This document shows, one piece after another, positions 49,101 to 61,199 of a DNA stretch of 64,000 bases. Source of the stretch: Lineus longissimus (Eukaryota; Nemertea; Pilidiophora; Heteronemertea; Lineidae). A program made the position numbers and the translations under genes. Under the pieces are notes generated by a model. It saw only the letters and a program-made list of their open reading frames with translations. It was not told the DNA's origin and made no database searches. The stretch spans positions 19,080,039-19,144,038 of the forward strand of contig NC_088317.1 of NCBI RefSeq assembly GCF_910592395.1, written 5' to 3'. Within the stretch, counting starts at the first letter, position 1. The number at the start of each line of letters is the position of its first letter.

Positions 49101-50355
49101 TCGGTTATTATGCATTAGAACCGTGTCAAGTTGGAGTCTAGTTGTTCTAAATGATGAAGTTCAAGTTATTATCAATAGGCGTGCGGCGAAGCAGCTCTGC
49201 CGAAAACGACTGGGCTTTGCAGTCGCACGATCGAACCTCCACATAGGTTCCGACAGCGTGTCGGGATATTGTTACATTTATGACCTCTCTTATCTCACCC
49301 CAGGTGATTAAAATCCCACGCGAACGTCTCTCCAACGTTATAACGCCATAAATCTGCCAACTCTAACGAGATTTGCGGAAAAAAGAGCTCTCGCTGCATG
49401 TCGTGGTCACGTTTTCCTTCTCATGCGGAAATCGATTAATTTAATATCGCGGAAAGCCTCTGGGAAGTGGGGGGGGGGGGGGGGTTGGTTGCGTTCAGAG
49501 TGATATTAAACTCATTGCCAGCAAGCAACTGTCACGACATCATTCGCGAAAGTATTGTGAATGTTGAAAATACTGAGTTGAAAGCTGGGCGTCGATAAGG
49601 ACATTATTGGCTCTAAGAACAATATTGGACGATTGAAATATAATTTCAGAGGAAACTGGAGACTAGGAAGGAGTTTCTGGCCTATAAAAACGTTCACCGA
49701 CTGGAACTAGAACCCACGGCGTTGAATTCATAGCAACATTGGACTTACCACTGCGTATTTCTTACAGCACGAAAACCCGTGTTTCTTAAATGCTTCTATG
49801 TCACGGATGTTTGCGTAGTTTATCAGTTTATCATCTTCTCTTGCCAGGATCGATCATATTTTGGGCGAGTTATGAGGAGAGTGCTAAGGGTTAGAGGGTA
49901 GCTTGCCATGGGTATAGACAGGGTCTTCTTCTCAACGTGCAACCTTCACAGAAATATATGTTGATCATTTACAAGATATTTCTCTACTGAGACCTTGAAA
50001 CACCTGCCTCCCTCATAAAGCTATCACTTGAGTCACCTGCTGCCAATTCGGCTCAGACACACACGGTTGATAAATCATTAGACGATAGGAGCCCTGAATC
50101 TCCCTCGTGTTGAATTTGAAAGTGAATGGTAGCCTTTTTATCTCAACAATGGAATGATACCTGTCTGTCACGAATATGAATAAACTGGTCTGAAATTGCT
50201 TTGCTCAGTATTCAAATGATCCACAGGCAACATAAAATATCGTCCCTGGGACTTATTCTGTGGAGACATAAGTGAATGGCATGGATGAGACGACTGACTT
50301 TCGCCTTTCGTGTGTTGTCCTTGATCAAGTCTGCTTTCTCCACTATATATCAATG

Positions 50356-50561
50356 AGAGAGCCCAGATACCCTCACAGGTGTGCTAGAGAACATAGTCCT
50401 TCTCACATAAGATCCCTAGCCATCGGTGCGTGCTAACGTCAGACGGATATGGAAGCAGAGAGAGCCCAGATACCCTCACAGGTGTGCTAGAGAACATAGT
50501 CCTTCTCACATAAGATCCCTAGCCATCGGTGCGTGCTAACGTCAGACGGATATGGAAGCAG
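50356..50561. repeat. Perfect 103-bp tandem duplication
   Basis: The block that includes GCCCAGATACCCTCACAGGT and ends GACGGATATGGAAGCAG occurs twice with a 103-bp period (GCCC at 50361 and 50464) and no mismatch that I can find. Confidence 0.93.
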
Positions 50562-50789
50562 CAGATCTATGATAACGAGTTCACCACTAAGTACATGTAT
50601 CAACATGCCCCCCCCCCCCCTATTTGCAGTGTTCAACAGAGTTTTTGCATGTTCATAATGATTCACCGTAGAGTCTAAGGGCTGCTAAAGTCAATGGAAT
50701 GACACGATAAAACCGCTGTATGAAAGTAGAATGACGTAGAAAAACCATGCTTTTGAAAACGTAACCATCCACTGGCACGTGAATTAAAG

Positions 50790-51600
50790 ACATGAAGCAT
50801 GCTAACATAAAGTGATGGTATGCAATCTCTGTCCGCTAGTCAAATGTTATCTTGTCTTGTTCTCATCAATCTTAGCTGGAGTAGAAAGTGAGTGAGAGAG
50901 AGAAAAGACCGCAGGGAGATAACACACGCCTTTTGAATGTTAGAAGAGATCACCACAAGACATGAGCCGGGCTTACACTTTGTCATCCGATTATAAAGTG
51001 ATGTTTTCCAATCCCCGACAGCCGCTTACATGTTATATCATGTCATTATCATGCAGTTCTCATCAATCTTAGCTGGTGTATAGAGCGAGATAAAAGGTTT
51101 TGTTACGACATGGGGTGCAAGGCTAATGGACGTGACTGTATTAGTACGTGTCGAGCATATCTTAGCTAGAGAAAGGTGGGAGATAAAACACTGCATAGGT
51201 GTACAGCATGTTTTAGCAAGAGTGATATGTGGTCATTTTATTCTCCAGTCCCGTCAGCAATATGTGCACAGACTGGGTGGGTTTGTTTCGAAATGTTCGC
51301 AATAAATTATGTCAGTCTCCCAATAGAGACTCAAGGCCATTGATAAAGGTCATGGTGAAGTTGATGACATTATGCTACCTTTATACTACAGATGTGCGCC
51401 CTGAGGCTGAGCTAATGGTAAGCAGCCACAAGGGTGACTGTGAGACACATTGGAGTGAAAGAGGCACCATCTAAACCGTTGACACGTGCTCCACAAGACA
51501 TGAGCCAACCCTACATTCGTTATCTGCTTATGAAGCGATGCTGTACAATCCCCGTCATCTTTACATGTTGTCTCAAGACATTATCATTACATTCTTAATT
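50790..51600. repeat. Diverged tandem repeats of several hundred bp
   Basis: Blocks with CACAAGACATGAGCC, then a TATAAAGTGATG/TATGAAGCGATG motif, CAATCCCCG, ACATGTT and ATTATCAT recur near 50950 and 51490. A related block with TCTCATCAATCTTAGCTGG occurs near 50860 and 51058. Confidence 0.55.
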
Positions 51601-51696
51601 TATGTTTATATGTGGGAATCTGATGGAAGAGACAAACTGCTGAGTGTGGTTTGCGAGGGGAGCAGAACACACGAGTGATCGGTCTGTCTCTGATTC

Positions 51697-51954
51697 TTGA
51701 AAGATCCTCACAAAGAATCTTACAAGAATTTTCTAAAGTACTACCCCGCCTTTGGAATTCCCTGCCGACTACATACTATATACCCAGCCAAAGATGTCAT
51801 TGCTCAGGCTTTCGGCTATGCCCTCTTTGAAAGTAAGTCAATGTATCATAATGAAAGCTGTGATGAACTCGCCCGTCATAAGACTCTTCATGAATCATAT
51901 CAGCTTTACTTACCGATTCTAGAAAAGGCAATCTTAGTTAGTTCACAGATGTAA
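51697..51954 (+). other. Open reading frame of unknown nature
   Basis: This runs 85 codons without an ATG at its start (it opens with TTG). The amino-acid composition looks protein-like (YKNFLKYYPAFGIPCRLHTI) and a GTAAGT lies inside at about 51830. It could be an exon or an element remnant; I recognise no family and the case is weak. Confidence 0.2.
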
Positions 51955-53551
51955 ACTCTAATCACATTGCTGAACTTATTTGATAATGAACCCTGGGTTC
52001 ACTATGTAGTTAACACTTCTCCTGAGTGTCCTCAGTGGAGCCATTCATTAAGCGAGATGATGATAATCACATTATAATCATCTTGATGGGGGAGCCAGAG
52101 CCATATTTGCAATTACTACCACGATGCAAGTAAACAAGACGATAAATTTTATATCATTGAATTTTCCGATTGAAATATGTTCCTTTGAATTTTCGTATTG
52201 TTAACAATGACGGGTTTCGCCACCCGTATAAGACGAACTTAGAGGGAAGAACGATTATTTGATCGACGGATTTTCCCAAGTGTACTGAAGAATTGCTCAG
52301 ATGGATCATAATGCATTGTATTTAATTGGTATTTTCCGTCAATTTAAAGAAGCACGTACGTTCAAATTAGTACCACATGTACCGGGTGCGATGTTTGCAA
52401 CGTCAGGAACACCTACCTTGTTTTATTTCATCCAGCGGAATTCTTTAAAATTCCGTTTGAGTGCGAGGTAAAATCCACGGGGGTAGATTGAATGAAGCAA
52501 TCAAGTTTCAAGCCAACCACAACGAACATATAGAGTAATATCAGAGAATTGTACAGAACATTACTGTGTATGCATGATGTATGTACACCGTTACCACAGT
52601 ACATCCGTTTTATCCTGAATTCAAGATAACAAATTGGCCTAATGTGGCAAAATTCTGTCTCAGTCACTCAATTTGCTTCCTTATAACATTACAGGCAACC
52701 TACATTAGTGACAGCAGATTTCCCCTGCGGTTCGATCGATGTAGGGCGGCGAATCTACGTCACACCCGGTGTTCTCCACTATAACGTATGCGTACACGAG
52801 CGAGGCTGGGCACTAGTTCTGAATCTAGTATTTTTAATATGTTTCGTCACTTCCGGTCCATGAAGAAAGGCATGTGTTTAGATCCTATCCTGGACAGTCA
52901 CAAGTCTCTCAATCTTTTAGAGACAATATGAACCCCACTTGAAATATGGAAAATCTACGTCTGCTTGAGTATTGTAATGCAAGGCAGCCGAATAGAGCAA
53001 ATGATTGTCGATTGTAAGTCTCTGACTTCGACATGCCAATCGAGATAGCGCTGTGTTCCCGAGCTTCGAATAAACCCCAATTGCCAGGGTTTCAAACATG
53101 CATAGCCTATGGAACTCTATGATCCTTGGTATCAAGCTCATCCGAAATTGTAAGTCATCATTTCCTTTCAAACAAGCACTTCGTAAAAAATTGCTAAAAT
53201 GTGAGAAGAATGTTCGATATAGTACTTTATCGGGTGAGAAATCATTGATGCCAGTGAACATATGCGAAGGGTCCTAAGGCCAGCGTTGCGCACAGAAATG
53301 GTTTGAATGTATCTCCAACAACCACAGTCAAAAGTCGTAAACGGCGAATTAGTTCCTCCACTGGAAGCTTGTGTACCAAGCGTGCGAGTCTCCTTTACCG
53401 CGATGAACATGGAACAGTCGAGTTGAGATGGAGGGATGCTCCCATTCGTCAACCCTGTCCCCGGCAGCATTTTGGATCCGTCGAAAATCAATATTTAAGC
53501 TCTTGGGTTGATTTTCTTATAAGATGGGATGATGTAACAAGCTAGAAAGAA

Positions 53552-53656
53552 CATGTCGGGCCAATATCGGCCCAAGGTTAGCCACGACATCGGGCCGATG
53601 CTGGCAGCCGATATTGGCTCAATGTCGTTTTGCTCATCGGTGCGATATCGGCCAAG
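53552..53656. repeat. Palindromic ATCGGGCC/GGCCGATAT repeat
   Basis: GGGCCAATATCGGCCCAA, ATCGGGCCGATGCTGGC, GCCGATATTGGCTCAATGTC and GCGATATCGGCC form nested inverted and tandem copies of one short motif. This resembles palindromic interspersed repeats of marine invertebrates. Confidence 0.55.
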
Positions 53657-54324
53657 TTGCGCCAAGAACAGGATGGGCCTGGAGACTATAGGGCCGCCCT
53701 GGAATTTGGTCTAACATTATTTCGATTAGATTATCCAATTAGGTTACCCTTTCTTCTCCGCAAGTCTCTCAGTGAGACCCTGGAAGATGGTGGGACATGG
53801 CGAAGGGCAACCATCCAAGGGTAGTCAAAAGCAAGGCTGTGAACTGTCTTCTCTGTGGTCACGTCGAGGTGTCTCACCCTCAGGTAGGCAAGGTTGTAAC
53901 CCAATTGCACAATGATAGTCTGGCTATAACACAATAATGTTGGGAAGGTGGGAGACAGAGTTGCCAATCAACACAAGAATCTTTCAAACACACAAGACTC
54001 AATCTGAAGATCGAAGACATACATTATAACTGTCTTCTCTGTAGCAGGGTCGAGCTGTTGTGTAAAGATCTACATCTACGATTCTAGGATGAGACGGAGA
54101 ATTCGGTTGACCATGTTCTTATATTGAGTGTCAACTGGTTCAATATATCAGATCCCACTTGCTGACTTTGAGCTGGTAATCTGTGGGTCAGTCTCCGGTC
54201 ATGTAATCATGAAGCAAAATACAACTTGTAGTGTCTCCTCCAGGGTTGTAACTGTCTTCGGATAGTGTAAGACATAAGTTGGTTAATTGGATACATACAA
54301 ATCTCTCCGATTTTCATGATCAAG

Positions 54325-54450
54325 GTCTGGTTGTGGCAGCATCTGCAATCTCATCAGGTCTGGTTGTGCCAGCATCTCCTATCGATCAGGTCCGGTTGTG
54401 ACAGTATGTTATGGTACGATTGTTGCAGTATCTGCTGTCTCTTCAGGTCT
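54325..54450. repeat. Degenerate ~40-bp tandem repeat
   Basis: GGTCTGGTTGTGGCAGCATC, GGTCTGGTTGTGCCAGCATC, GGTCCGGTTGTGACAGTATG and a fourth, poorer copy follow one another with CATCAG/GATCAG linkers. Confidence 0.7.
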
Positions 54451-55194
54451 CATGTTCTGATTTCATGCAATCCCTTTATGAAAATGATCAGGTATTCACC
54501 AGGTGAAAATGAGACTCATTTTTCCTAAGGGTGGAGACAAGGTCGACCCTGTAGAAACATGGTGCACTACGTTGGGAGAGTACACATCTAGATCAGACAG
54601 AGTACGCACAGTGAAGGGGGATGGCACACTCTATCTCTCGCTGGTACACGCTCTGGCAACGTGGGGAGCTATGAAGGGGAGGGCACGTCCAGAAGAGATA
54701 GGTCTATGGTGCACTTCTGTCTCATTGACCGAAGGCCATTTCTCGAGGTAACAATACAGAGCGACGGTAAAATAAACAGGCCCGTTGGGGTGGAAAACAG
54801 AATTGTACTGGTATTCACTTTCGCTCTGATATCTTTTCTTGTCCAGCTGACAGGTTCTGCCATCTGAGCTAAGAAAATGGAACTACGCGATTAATTAAAA
54901 TAAAAAATTACCCGTCATAGGGTGGAAATTTTCCCCCTTTTCAGGGAGGATACGGGGGACGAGATATTCCATGAACCCCAAACATGGTCTTAACGATCGT
55001 TATGATCTAACCTTATCATTCCAGTACCTTTGCAAATTCTCGCGGCATTACTCCTGTGGCGACGTTTCATGTGCGTACTATGTAGTATCGATTGCCAACG
55101 GCAGGGGAGCCAGGAGCGGGCTCAGGACACAATTAAATCGGCGACAGGGTCCGTGTACATTCTGTATACATGTACATACATTTTCGTGATTTAA

Positions 55195-55820
55195 AAAGAA
55201 GTTTCATCAAACTTTGCAGAAGTCCTATCAACAAGAACTTTTTGGTGAAATTGTAACGAATAGAAAACTTGATGTATATAAGAACCTTAATGTCAAATTT
55301 GAACTTCAAACATATTTAAATGCTATTAAATCCGTGAAGCACAGGGCTTGTATCACAAAATTAAGGCTTGAAGCCCATTGTCTAAGAATTGAAACTGGGA
55401 GACACTGTGGTCTAGATAGACAACAAAGAGTATGTGAGGTTTGTAAGTCAGGGGAGGTTGAAGATGTTTCTCACTTCCTTGCGACATGCCCTATATATGC
55501 CTCTTTAAGGGCAAAGCTCAATGCCAGTTATGATACAAGTAGTCTCCATTTTCTGTCTGTGTCGGATCTGACTAAAATATATCTGGAAAATCCTTCACCT
55601 CCCTCTGCTGAGATAATCAATGAGTTCTTTAAACAGCGTAACTCTGTATTGCCCTGGATTCCATTGGCATTACTATGATTTTATCTTTAAATAGTTGTGA
55701 GCTTATTTTGTATACCCTGTAATTTCTTATGATATATTTTGTAATTATTGTATGTTACCGTTGGCCCCTAGTGGGCGTTTTTAGTGTAATAAAAGAATTT
55801 GAACTTGAATTTGAATTTGT
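55195..55820 (+). mobile_element. 3' end of a non-LTR retrotransposon (LINE), 5' truncated
   Basis: The open frame 55214-55678 encodes about 150 residues typical of the C-terminus of a LINE ORF2, after the reverse transcriptase: KHRACITKLRLEAHCLRIET, then a zf-RVT-like CEVC...H-x4-C zinc knuckle (CEVCKSGEVEDVSHFLATC). The frame then stops, with a 3' UTR and a GAATTTGAACTTGAATTTG-type tail at about 55790-55820. No reverse transcriptase or endonuclease part lies upstream, so this is a dead 5'-truncated copy. The clade is not assigned. Confidence 0.85.
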
Positions 55821-56660
55821 AGGTCGAGTGTGACTTGACAACATATTCGCTAAGGTCTCATCAGGGAGTTGTTTTTGTTATTCATGCGCGGCCAAGCCCT
55901 AACCGTAGTTCCTAAAATCATTGATTTCTCGGTCCTTACAGTATGTCAGCGTTGATTCAGCAGTTGTTTTGGCAAAGACATGTTTTTTTGGAGTTTCTGA
56001 AACCTAGAGCGCTACTCAATAGGCGACTAACAAGAAACTACGCATTTATACTGTCGTTGCCGACGTATGTGTACACTGAACTTGGGATGTGCGTCGGCCC
56101 CGTGTTGAAATGCCGTCCAGTGCCAGGTGGTGCGTTTTTCGCTGATTTGTGCAAAATTCAACATATCTCAAAAGTTCAATGGTTGACCCTCAATTTTTTT
56201 TGATTTTTGTATAGCGTAAGCAACTGTCTTTCATGGGAGAATGGTCTCTGTAAGAATTATTCAGGAAGAAATGTATAATATTTGGGGGTTTTCGTGATTT
56301 GGGATGGTGAACAGAGCTAGGAGCAAATGCGACGCTTATGATTTATTTAAAGAAATAAAATGCCCGATTTAACATCCTGCAGAATCAGGGGAATCGGGCG
56401 TTTCCAGTGATATACGACACAAATGGGTTGTCCTCATGCATTCACTTTGGAAACGCGGTACGTCCTGTTAATGGCGTACTTCATCATCGCGTACATTTTG
56501 GAAAAACTCCCTAACGAGACCTAAAGATCACCATTGACGCGAGAATGCAAACTGACCTTGACCCCGTTGTCAGGCGAATGTTTATGTTCGGCTATTTACA
56601 GCTTTACAAACGGAATTTCTACCAAAACTAAGGCATCGAACGACTGATCGATTAATCAGA
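55821..56660. other. Intergenic upstream of the DYNLT2B-like gene
   Basis: No exon recognised; the promoter of the dynein light chain gene is expected near the right edge, but I see no defined motif. Confidence 0.5.
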
Positions 56661-58825
56661 ATGACGGAGGAAGAAGTGCAGCCAAGTAATACTTACATCA
56701 TACGGCCAAACTTCCAACATAAGTGAGTGGCATTTGCTGTTGAGTCTGTCGTTTATTTGGCGAGTACACCGTGATCATATCCACTGACACTGACAGTGAC
56801 ACTGTACTGTCGATACACTGCACACTGTCACTGTACTGTACACACAAACAATACGTGCACACTGTGTATGTACCATGCATATCGTGACATGTAGCATGCA
56901 TTCAGTGAAAAATGTGCATATAGTGGAGTGCTGGACTGTTAAAAAGCTTCCGGATGGTCCATGAAGCGAGGTGATCACATTGAGTATTTTGTGATATAAC
57001 CCAAGAGTGCTCATGCCAACAGTGTTAACCATTGACTAATTTTGGACTACTGATTGTGGTGAAACTTTTAAAGCTTGGTTTGCTGAATTGCCTCTGGTTT
57101 TTTTGGCAGAGTTTAAGACTACACTGACACACATTACCTTTTTCTCACCAGGTTCCGTCCAGTGTTGGTGAAAGAAGTCATCCACCACGCTTTATTAGAA
57201 CATCTCACCGAGAAGGAATACAATGGAGAAGAAGCCACTGAATGGGCCAAAACAATATCAGATGAAATCAAAACGAAATTAAAAGGTAAAGCTTTGGAGT
57301 CACATAAATGGCTTATATAGGGGCCTACTGAGTCCCGTGAAAAGTTGTCTACCCCTACATGACACGAAATGGTATACTGCATATCGAACCCAATAAGGCA
57401 GTGAGTGTTACAGCACATAGAGTCTACTTCAAAACTGTGGAAAAAAACCTCCCAATGTTGTGAACGCCATCACAGCGATGATGATTATCAGAACATGGTT
57501 TGCAATACAAGTGGCACAACACTTGGTTGATGTTTCAGATATGGGTTATGATCAGCTTGGTTGATGTTTCAGACATGGGTTAGGATCAGCTTGGTTGATG
57601 TTTCAGATATGGGTTATGATCAGCTTGGTTGATGTTTCAGATATGGGTTATGATCGTTACAAGTTTGTCGTCCAAGTGGTGATCGGTGAACAACGAGGAG
57701 AGGGTGTCAAGTAAGTCATCACATCAGGGCAAAAATATGCCTGAAACAAGAGGCCTTTCCAACTTTGTACACTGTGCAAAGGATTATGTCTGAGCGGTGC
57801 AGCAGAATGGCAGATCTTCTTAACCCTGTCAGCTCTGTGGTTGTTGGTTTGATTGCCAGTCGGAGAGAGCGACTCTGACGGCCCAAGTTTCTTCCTAAAT
57901 TCATGAAAAATGGCCCATTTATTGTTCATAGAGCTGATGAACACTCTTGTTGACTCGTAGCTTTCAATATTTATTCAACAAGTTGATGAAGGGCAAACCT
58001 TTGTCCCCAAGCAAAGATGTGGGAATTTGTTTCGCTGTTTACTTCTTTGTATAATGAGACGGCCAGGTCACTCAGACAGGGACAACATAGTACTTGAAAC
58101 CCTCATTATCAGGAACATTGCAATTCAGGAAGTATGGTACAACTTCTTCACCATGATTGATTGTGAGATGTTATATAGGTTTTCTCCCAGTATAACAGTT
58201 ATTGTTGCATTACAGAATGGGTTGCCGGTGTTTCTGGGATTCCGACACGGATAATTATGCACAAGATATTTTCATGAATGTAAGTCATCTTCCCGTTGGA
58301 CTGTCACTCCAGATATGTTCAGATATTCAGTTGTTCTTCAGAGCTTTTCTTTATTATCTTTACTCTGTGAGTTGTGACTCCGCTTGCTCTAATGCTTTCA
58401 TTTGAGTAAGCAAGATCTTGCACTCCATGAAGTGCATCTTACAGGCATCTCCGATGTTTAGAGTGTTTTTCATTTTTTCTCGTCCTGAAAAGCGTTTAAT
58501 TTGACCGCAGAAATGGATAGATACAGCTGTTAATTAGAGGCATATTTCTGTCAGAAGGGCCAGTTCTAATGATTAACAGTACTAATGACCAACAGTTTCA
58601 TTTTCACAAGTTACGTTCGAAAATCAGTGTTCTTCAAATTTTCGTCTGTCCACTACAAGACTTCAGCTGGAAATGACTTGATCATTGCTGATCGTCGATG
58701 TTGCTAACGGCATCCGGATATGTCGTCAGCGGTTGTGAATAAGTCAGCAGGTTCATGAAATTGTTCTTTCATTTCAGGATTCATTATTTTGCGTGGCAGC
58801 TGCATTTGGAGCATTCTATTACTAG
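56661..58825 (+). CDS. DYNLT2B: Tctex1-family dynein light chain, DYNLT2B (TCTEX1D2) orthologue
   Basis: Five exons: 56661-56722, 57152-57285, 57641-57710, 58216-58279 and 58778-58825 (378 nt, 125 residues), all phases matching. The sequence follows DYNLT2B closely from NTYIIRPNFQHKFRPVLVKE through DIKTKL-type helices to YDRYKFVVQVVIGEQRGEGV, CFWDSDTDNYAQDIFMN and the C-terminal DSLFCVAAAFGAFYY. DYNLT2B is a light chain of cytoplasmic dynein-2 and some axonemal dyneins; it pairs with DYNLT1/3 on the intermediate chains WDR34/WDR60 and serves retrograde intraflagellar transport in cilia. The third exon's acceptor is the last of four tandem copies of a 34-bp repeat. Confidence 0.94.
57521..57656 (+). 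repeat. 34-bp tandem repeat, 4 copies, containing the exon-3 splice acceptor
   Basis: The unit CTTGGTTGATGTTTCAG-ATATGGGTTATGATCAG repeats with AG at 57538, 57572, 57606 and 57640. Only the last copy runs into the true exon; the earlier ones carry the same acceptor and the first codons of the exon. The second copy has two changes (ACATGGGTTAGG). Confidence 0.95.
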
Positions 58826-59531
58826 CCCATTCTACCCCTAGAACAGACTCTCATAAGTCAGGGATGCCATTTGAAGGACTCCAGCAGTTAAAATAATCAC
58901 CACCATGTGTCACTAGTATTGAAAATGTGGAGCCATATCAAATCCAGGAACAAGGTGATTGCTGACTGCAGAAAGGAATGTTCTCTCCTGGCTAACTTTG
59001 AAGAGGGGAGTTGAATCATTGATAGATGTTGTTTTCCTATCAGTACAACTGGCTGGCTTGGTGATAACATCGACATTTATTCACACCGATGTTTAACATT
59101 TAGTTTTTGGTGCATGAAATGTCGATGCTTATATCTGCTTAATACGTCAGTTAGGCTGTGCATGGTTTGTGCAGACACCTGTGGACAACCTACAATCAGT
59201 GAGATACTTCAACAACAGAACTTGTTGCCAGCCCGAGATACCCAGAACTGGTATTCCCTGCACGTTCACAGCTGAACGTCACATGTTCGGTGTGTTGTGT
59301 ACATTTCATGTATATTCATTTAAAGAATTATTAAAATAATGAATATCAGTTGTTCAAAATCACATTTGTTTATTCATGTAAATCACAGACAATCTACTGA
59401 GTGGCGAAGTGGAGAGGATTCTTAGTCCACTTCCTCGGTACTCATATTTGTTCCTTTCCTGTCATCATGTGAGTTTCATCTCAAAACATGTCACAACAAG
59501 GCAGTCAGAACTCTCATATGGAGTGTAGCCA
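58826..59531. other. Intergenic and DYNLT2B 3' UTR
   Basis: No coding sequence seen. The DYNLT2B 3' UTR must begin here, but I found no clear AATAAA. Confidence 0.45.
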
Positions 59532-59663
59532 TGACATTGGGTGATATGAATAAAGACTAGCAAATGCTTTTACTCCAGTTTTGTACAGGAAGACCTAGTG
59601 TAAATGTACATGGAGTTTTAGATAAAAGCGTTTGCTAGTCTTTATTCATATCACCCAGTGTCA
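59532..59663. mobile_element. Palindromic MITE, copy A
   Basis: Left arm 59532-59572 and right arm 59623-59663 are 41-bp inverted repeats with two mismatches (outer TGACATTGGGTGATATGAAT). They enclose about 50 bp (TTTTGTACAGGAAGACCTAG, then TGTAAATGTACATGGAGT). It directly precedes the first 29-bp array. Confidence 0.85.
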
Positions 59664-59689
59664 CACCAGACTAGTAGAACAATCATTTG

Positions 59690-60815
59690 TGTAGAACAGT
59701 CAATGTTACAGCAAGGCTGGCAGAACAGTCAATGTTACAGCAAGGCTGGCAGAACAGTCAATGTTACAGCAAGGCTGGCAGAACAGTCAATGTTACAGCA
59801 AGGCTGGCAGAACAGTCAATGTTACAGCAAGGCTGGCAGAACAGTCAATGTTACAGCAAGGCTGGCAGAACAGTCAATGTTACAGCAAGGCTTGCAGAAC
59901 AGCCAATGTTACAGCAAGGCTGGCAGAACAGTCAATGTTACAGCAAGGCTGGCAGAACAGTCAATGTTACAGCAAGGCTGGCAGAACAGTCAATGTTACA
60001 GCAAGGCTGGCAGAACAGTCAATGTTACAGCAAGGCTGGCAGAACAGTCAATGTTACAGCAAGGCTTGCAGAACAGCCAATGTTACAGCAAGGCTGGCAG
60101 AACAGTCAATGTTACAGCAAGGCTGGCAGAACAGTCAATGTTACAGCAAGGCTTGCAGAACAGCCAATGTTACAGCAAGGCTGGCAGAACAGTCAATGTT
60201 ACAGCAAGGCTGGCAGAACAGTCAATGTTACAGCAAGGCTGGCAGAACAGTCAATGTTACAGCAAGGCTGGCAGAACAGTCAATGTTACAGCAAGGCTGG
60301 CAGAACAGTCAATGTTACAGCAAGGCTGGCAGAACAGCCAATGTTACAGCAAGGCTGGCAGAACAGTCAATGTTACAGCAAGGCTGGCAGAACAGTCAAT
60401 GTTACAGCAAGGCTTGCAGAACAGCCAATGTTACAGCAAGGCTGGCAGAACAGTCAATGTTACAGCAAGGCTGGCAGAACAGTCAATGTTACAGCAAGGC
60501 TGGCAGAACAGTCAATGTTACAGCAAGGCTGGCAGAACAGTCAATGTTACAGCAAGGCTGGCAGAACAGTCAATGTTACAGCAAGGCTGGCAGAACAGTC
60601 AATGTTACAGCAAGGCTGGCAGAACAGTCAATGTTACAGCAAGGCTGGCAGAACAGTCAATGTTACAGCAAGGCTGGCAGAACAGTCAATGTTACAGCAA
60701 GGCTGGCAGAACAGTCAATGTTACAGCAAGGCTGGCAGAACAGTCAATGTTACAGCAAGGCTGGCAGAACAGTCAATGTTACAGCAAGGCTGGCAGAACA
60801 GTCGATGTCGCAACC
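59690..60815. repeat. 29-bp minisatellite A, ~38 copies
   Basis: Highly uniform units (AGAACAGTCAATGTTACAGC then AAGGCTGGC) with one recurring variant (CTTGCAGAACAGCC). Because 29 is not a multiple of three and no frame has a stop, three overlapping frames of about 350-400 codons with an 87-bp period appear. They are not genes. Confidence 0.97.
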
Positions 60816-60969
60816 TAATTTGTAGAACAGCCAATGTTACATCCATACCGACTTTCAGTAGAGTCAATGTCACAACAGAGAACAATTAATGTCACAACCA
60901 GACTTGTAGGACAATCGATGTCACAACCAGCTGACTTGTAGTACAGGCAATGTCACAGCTAGGCTCATG
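60816..60969. repeat. Degenerate transition units between the 29-bp array and MITE copy B
   Basis: Units such as GTAGAACAGCCAATGTTACA, GTAGGACAATCGATGTCACA and GTACAGGCAATGTCACAG are intermediate between the two 29-bp arrays and have irregular spacing. Confidence 0.7.
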
Positions 60970-61094
60970 TCACAGTCATTGGGTGATATATTAAAGACTA
61001 GAAAATGCTTTTATCTAAAACTCCATGTATGTTTACACTAGGCCTTTCTGTACAAAATTGAAGTTAAGGCATTTGCTGATATCGGCCAAAGTCA
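60970..61094. mobile_element. Palindromic MITE, copy B (interior inverted)
   Basis: GTCACAGTCATTGGGTGATA, TTAAAGACTAG and AATGCTTTTATCTAAAACTC match copy A; the interior TTTACACTAGGCCTTTCTGT then ACAAAA is the reverse complement of copy A's interior. The right arm is decayed (AAGGCATTTGCTGATATC). Confidence 0.75.
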
Positions 61095-61199
61095 CAACAG
61101 ACCAGGGCCTGGGTGGCTGAAGAAGATAACGGTGAGTTAAGTTCACATCAGCGTTAGTGACAAAATATGTTTTGAACAACTGGTCCCTGTAGAATAATC

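Larger units (their letters stand above)
46116..55194. other. 9-kb region without a recognisable gene
   Basis: No open frame carries a motif I recognise. It contains poly(G) at 49469-49484, a perfect 103-bp duplication, diverged repeats at 50.8-51.6 kb, an ATCGGGCC-type palindromic repeat at 53.55-53.66 kb and a degenerate ~40-bp tandem repeat at 54.3-54.45 kb. An 80-codon open stretch at 51697-51954 is of unknown nature. Confidence 0.5.

Noticed and set aside
59658-60889. Three overlapping 350-400 codon frames
   Set aside because: All three are the same 29-bp repeat read in three frames, as expected for a stop-free unit whose length is not a multiple of three.
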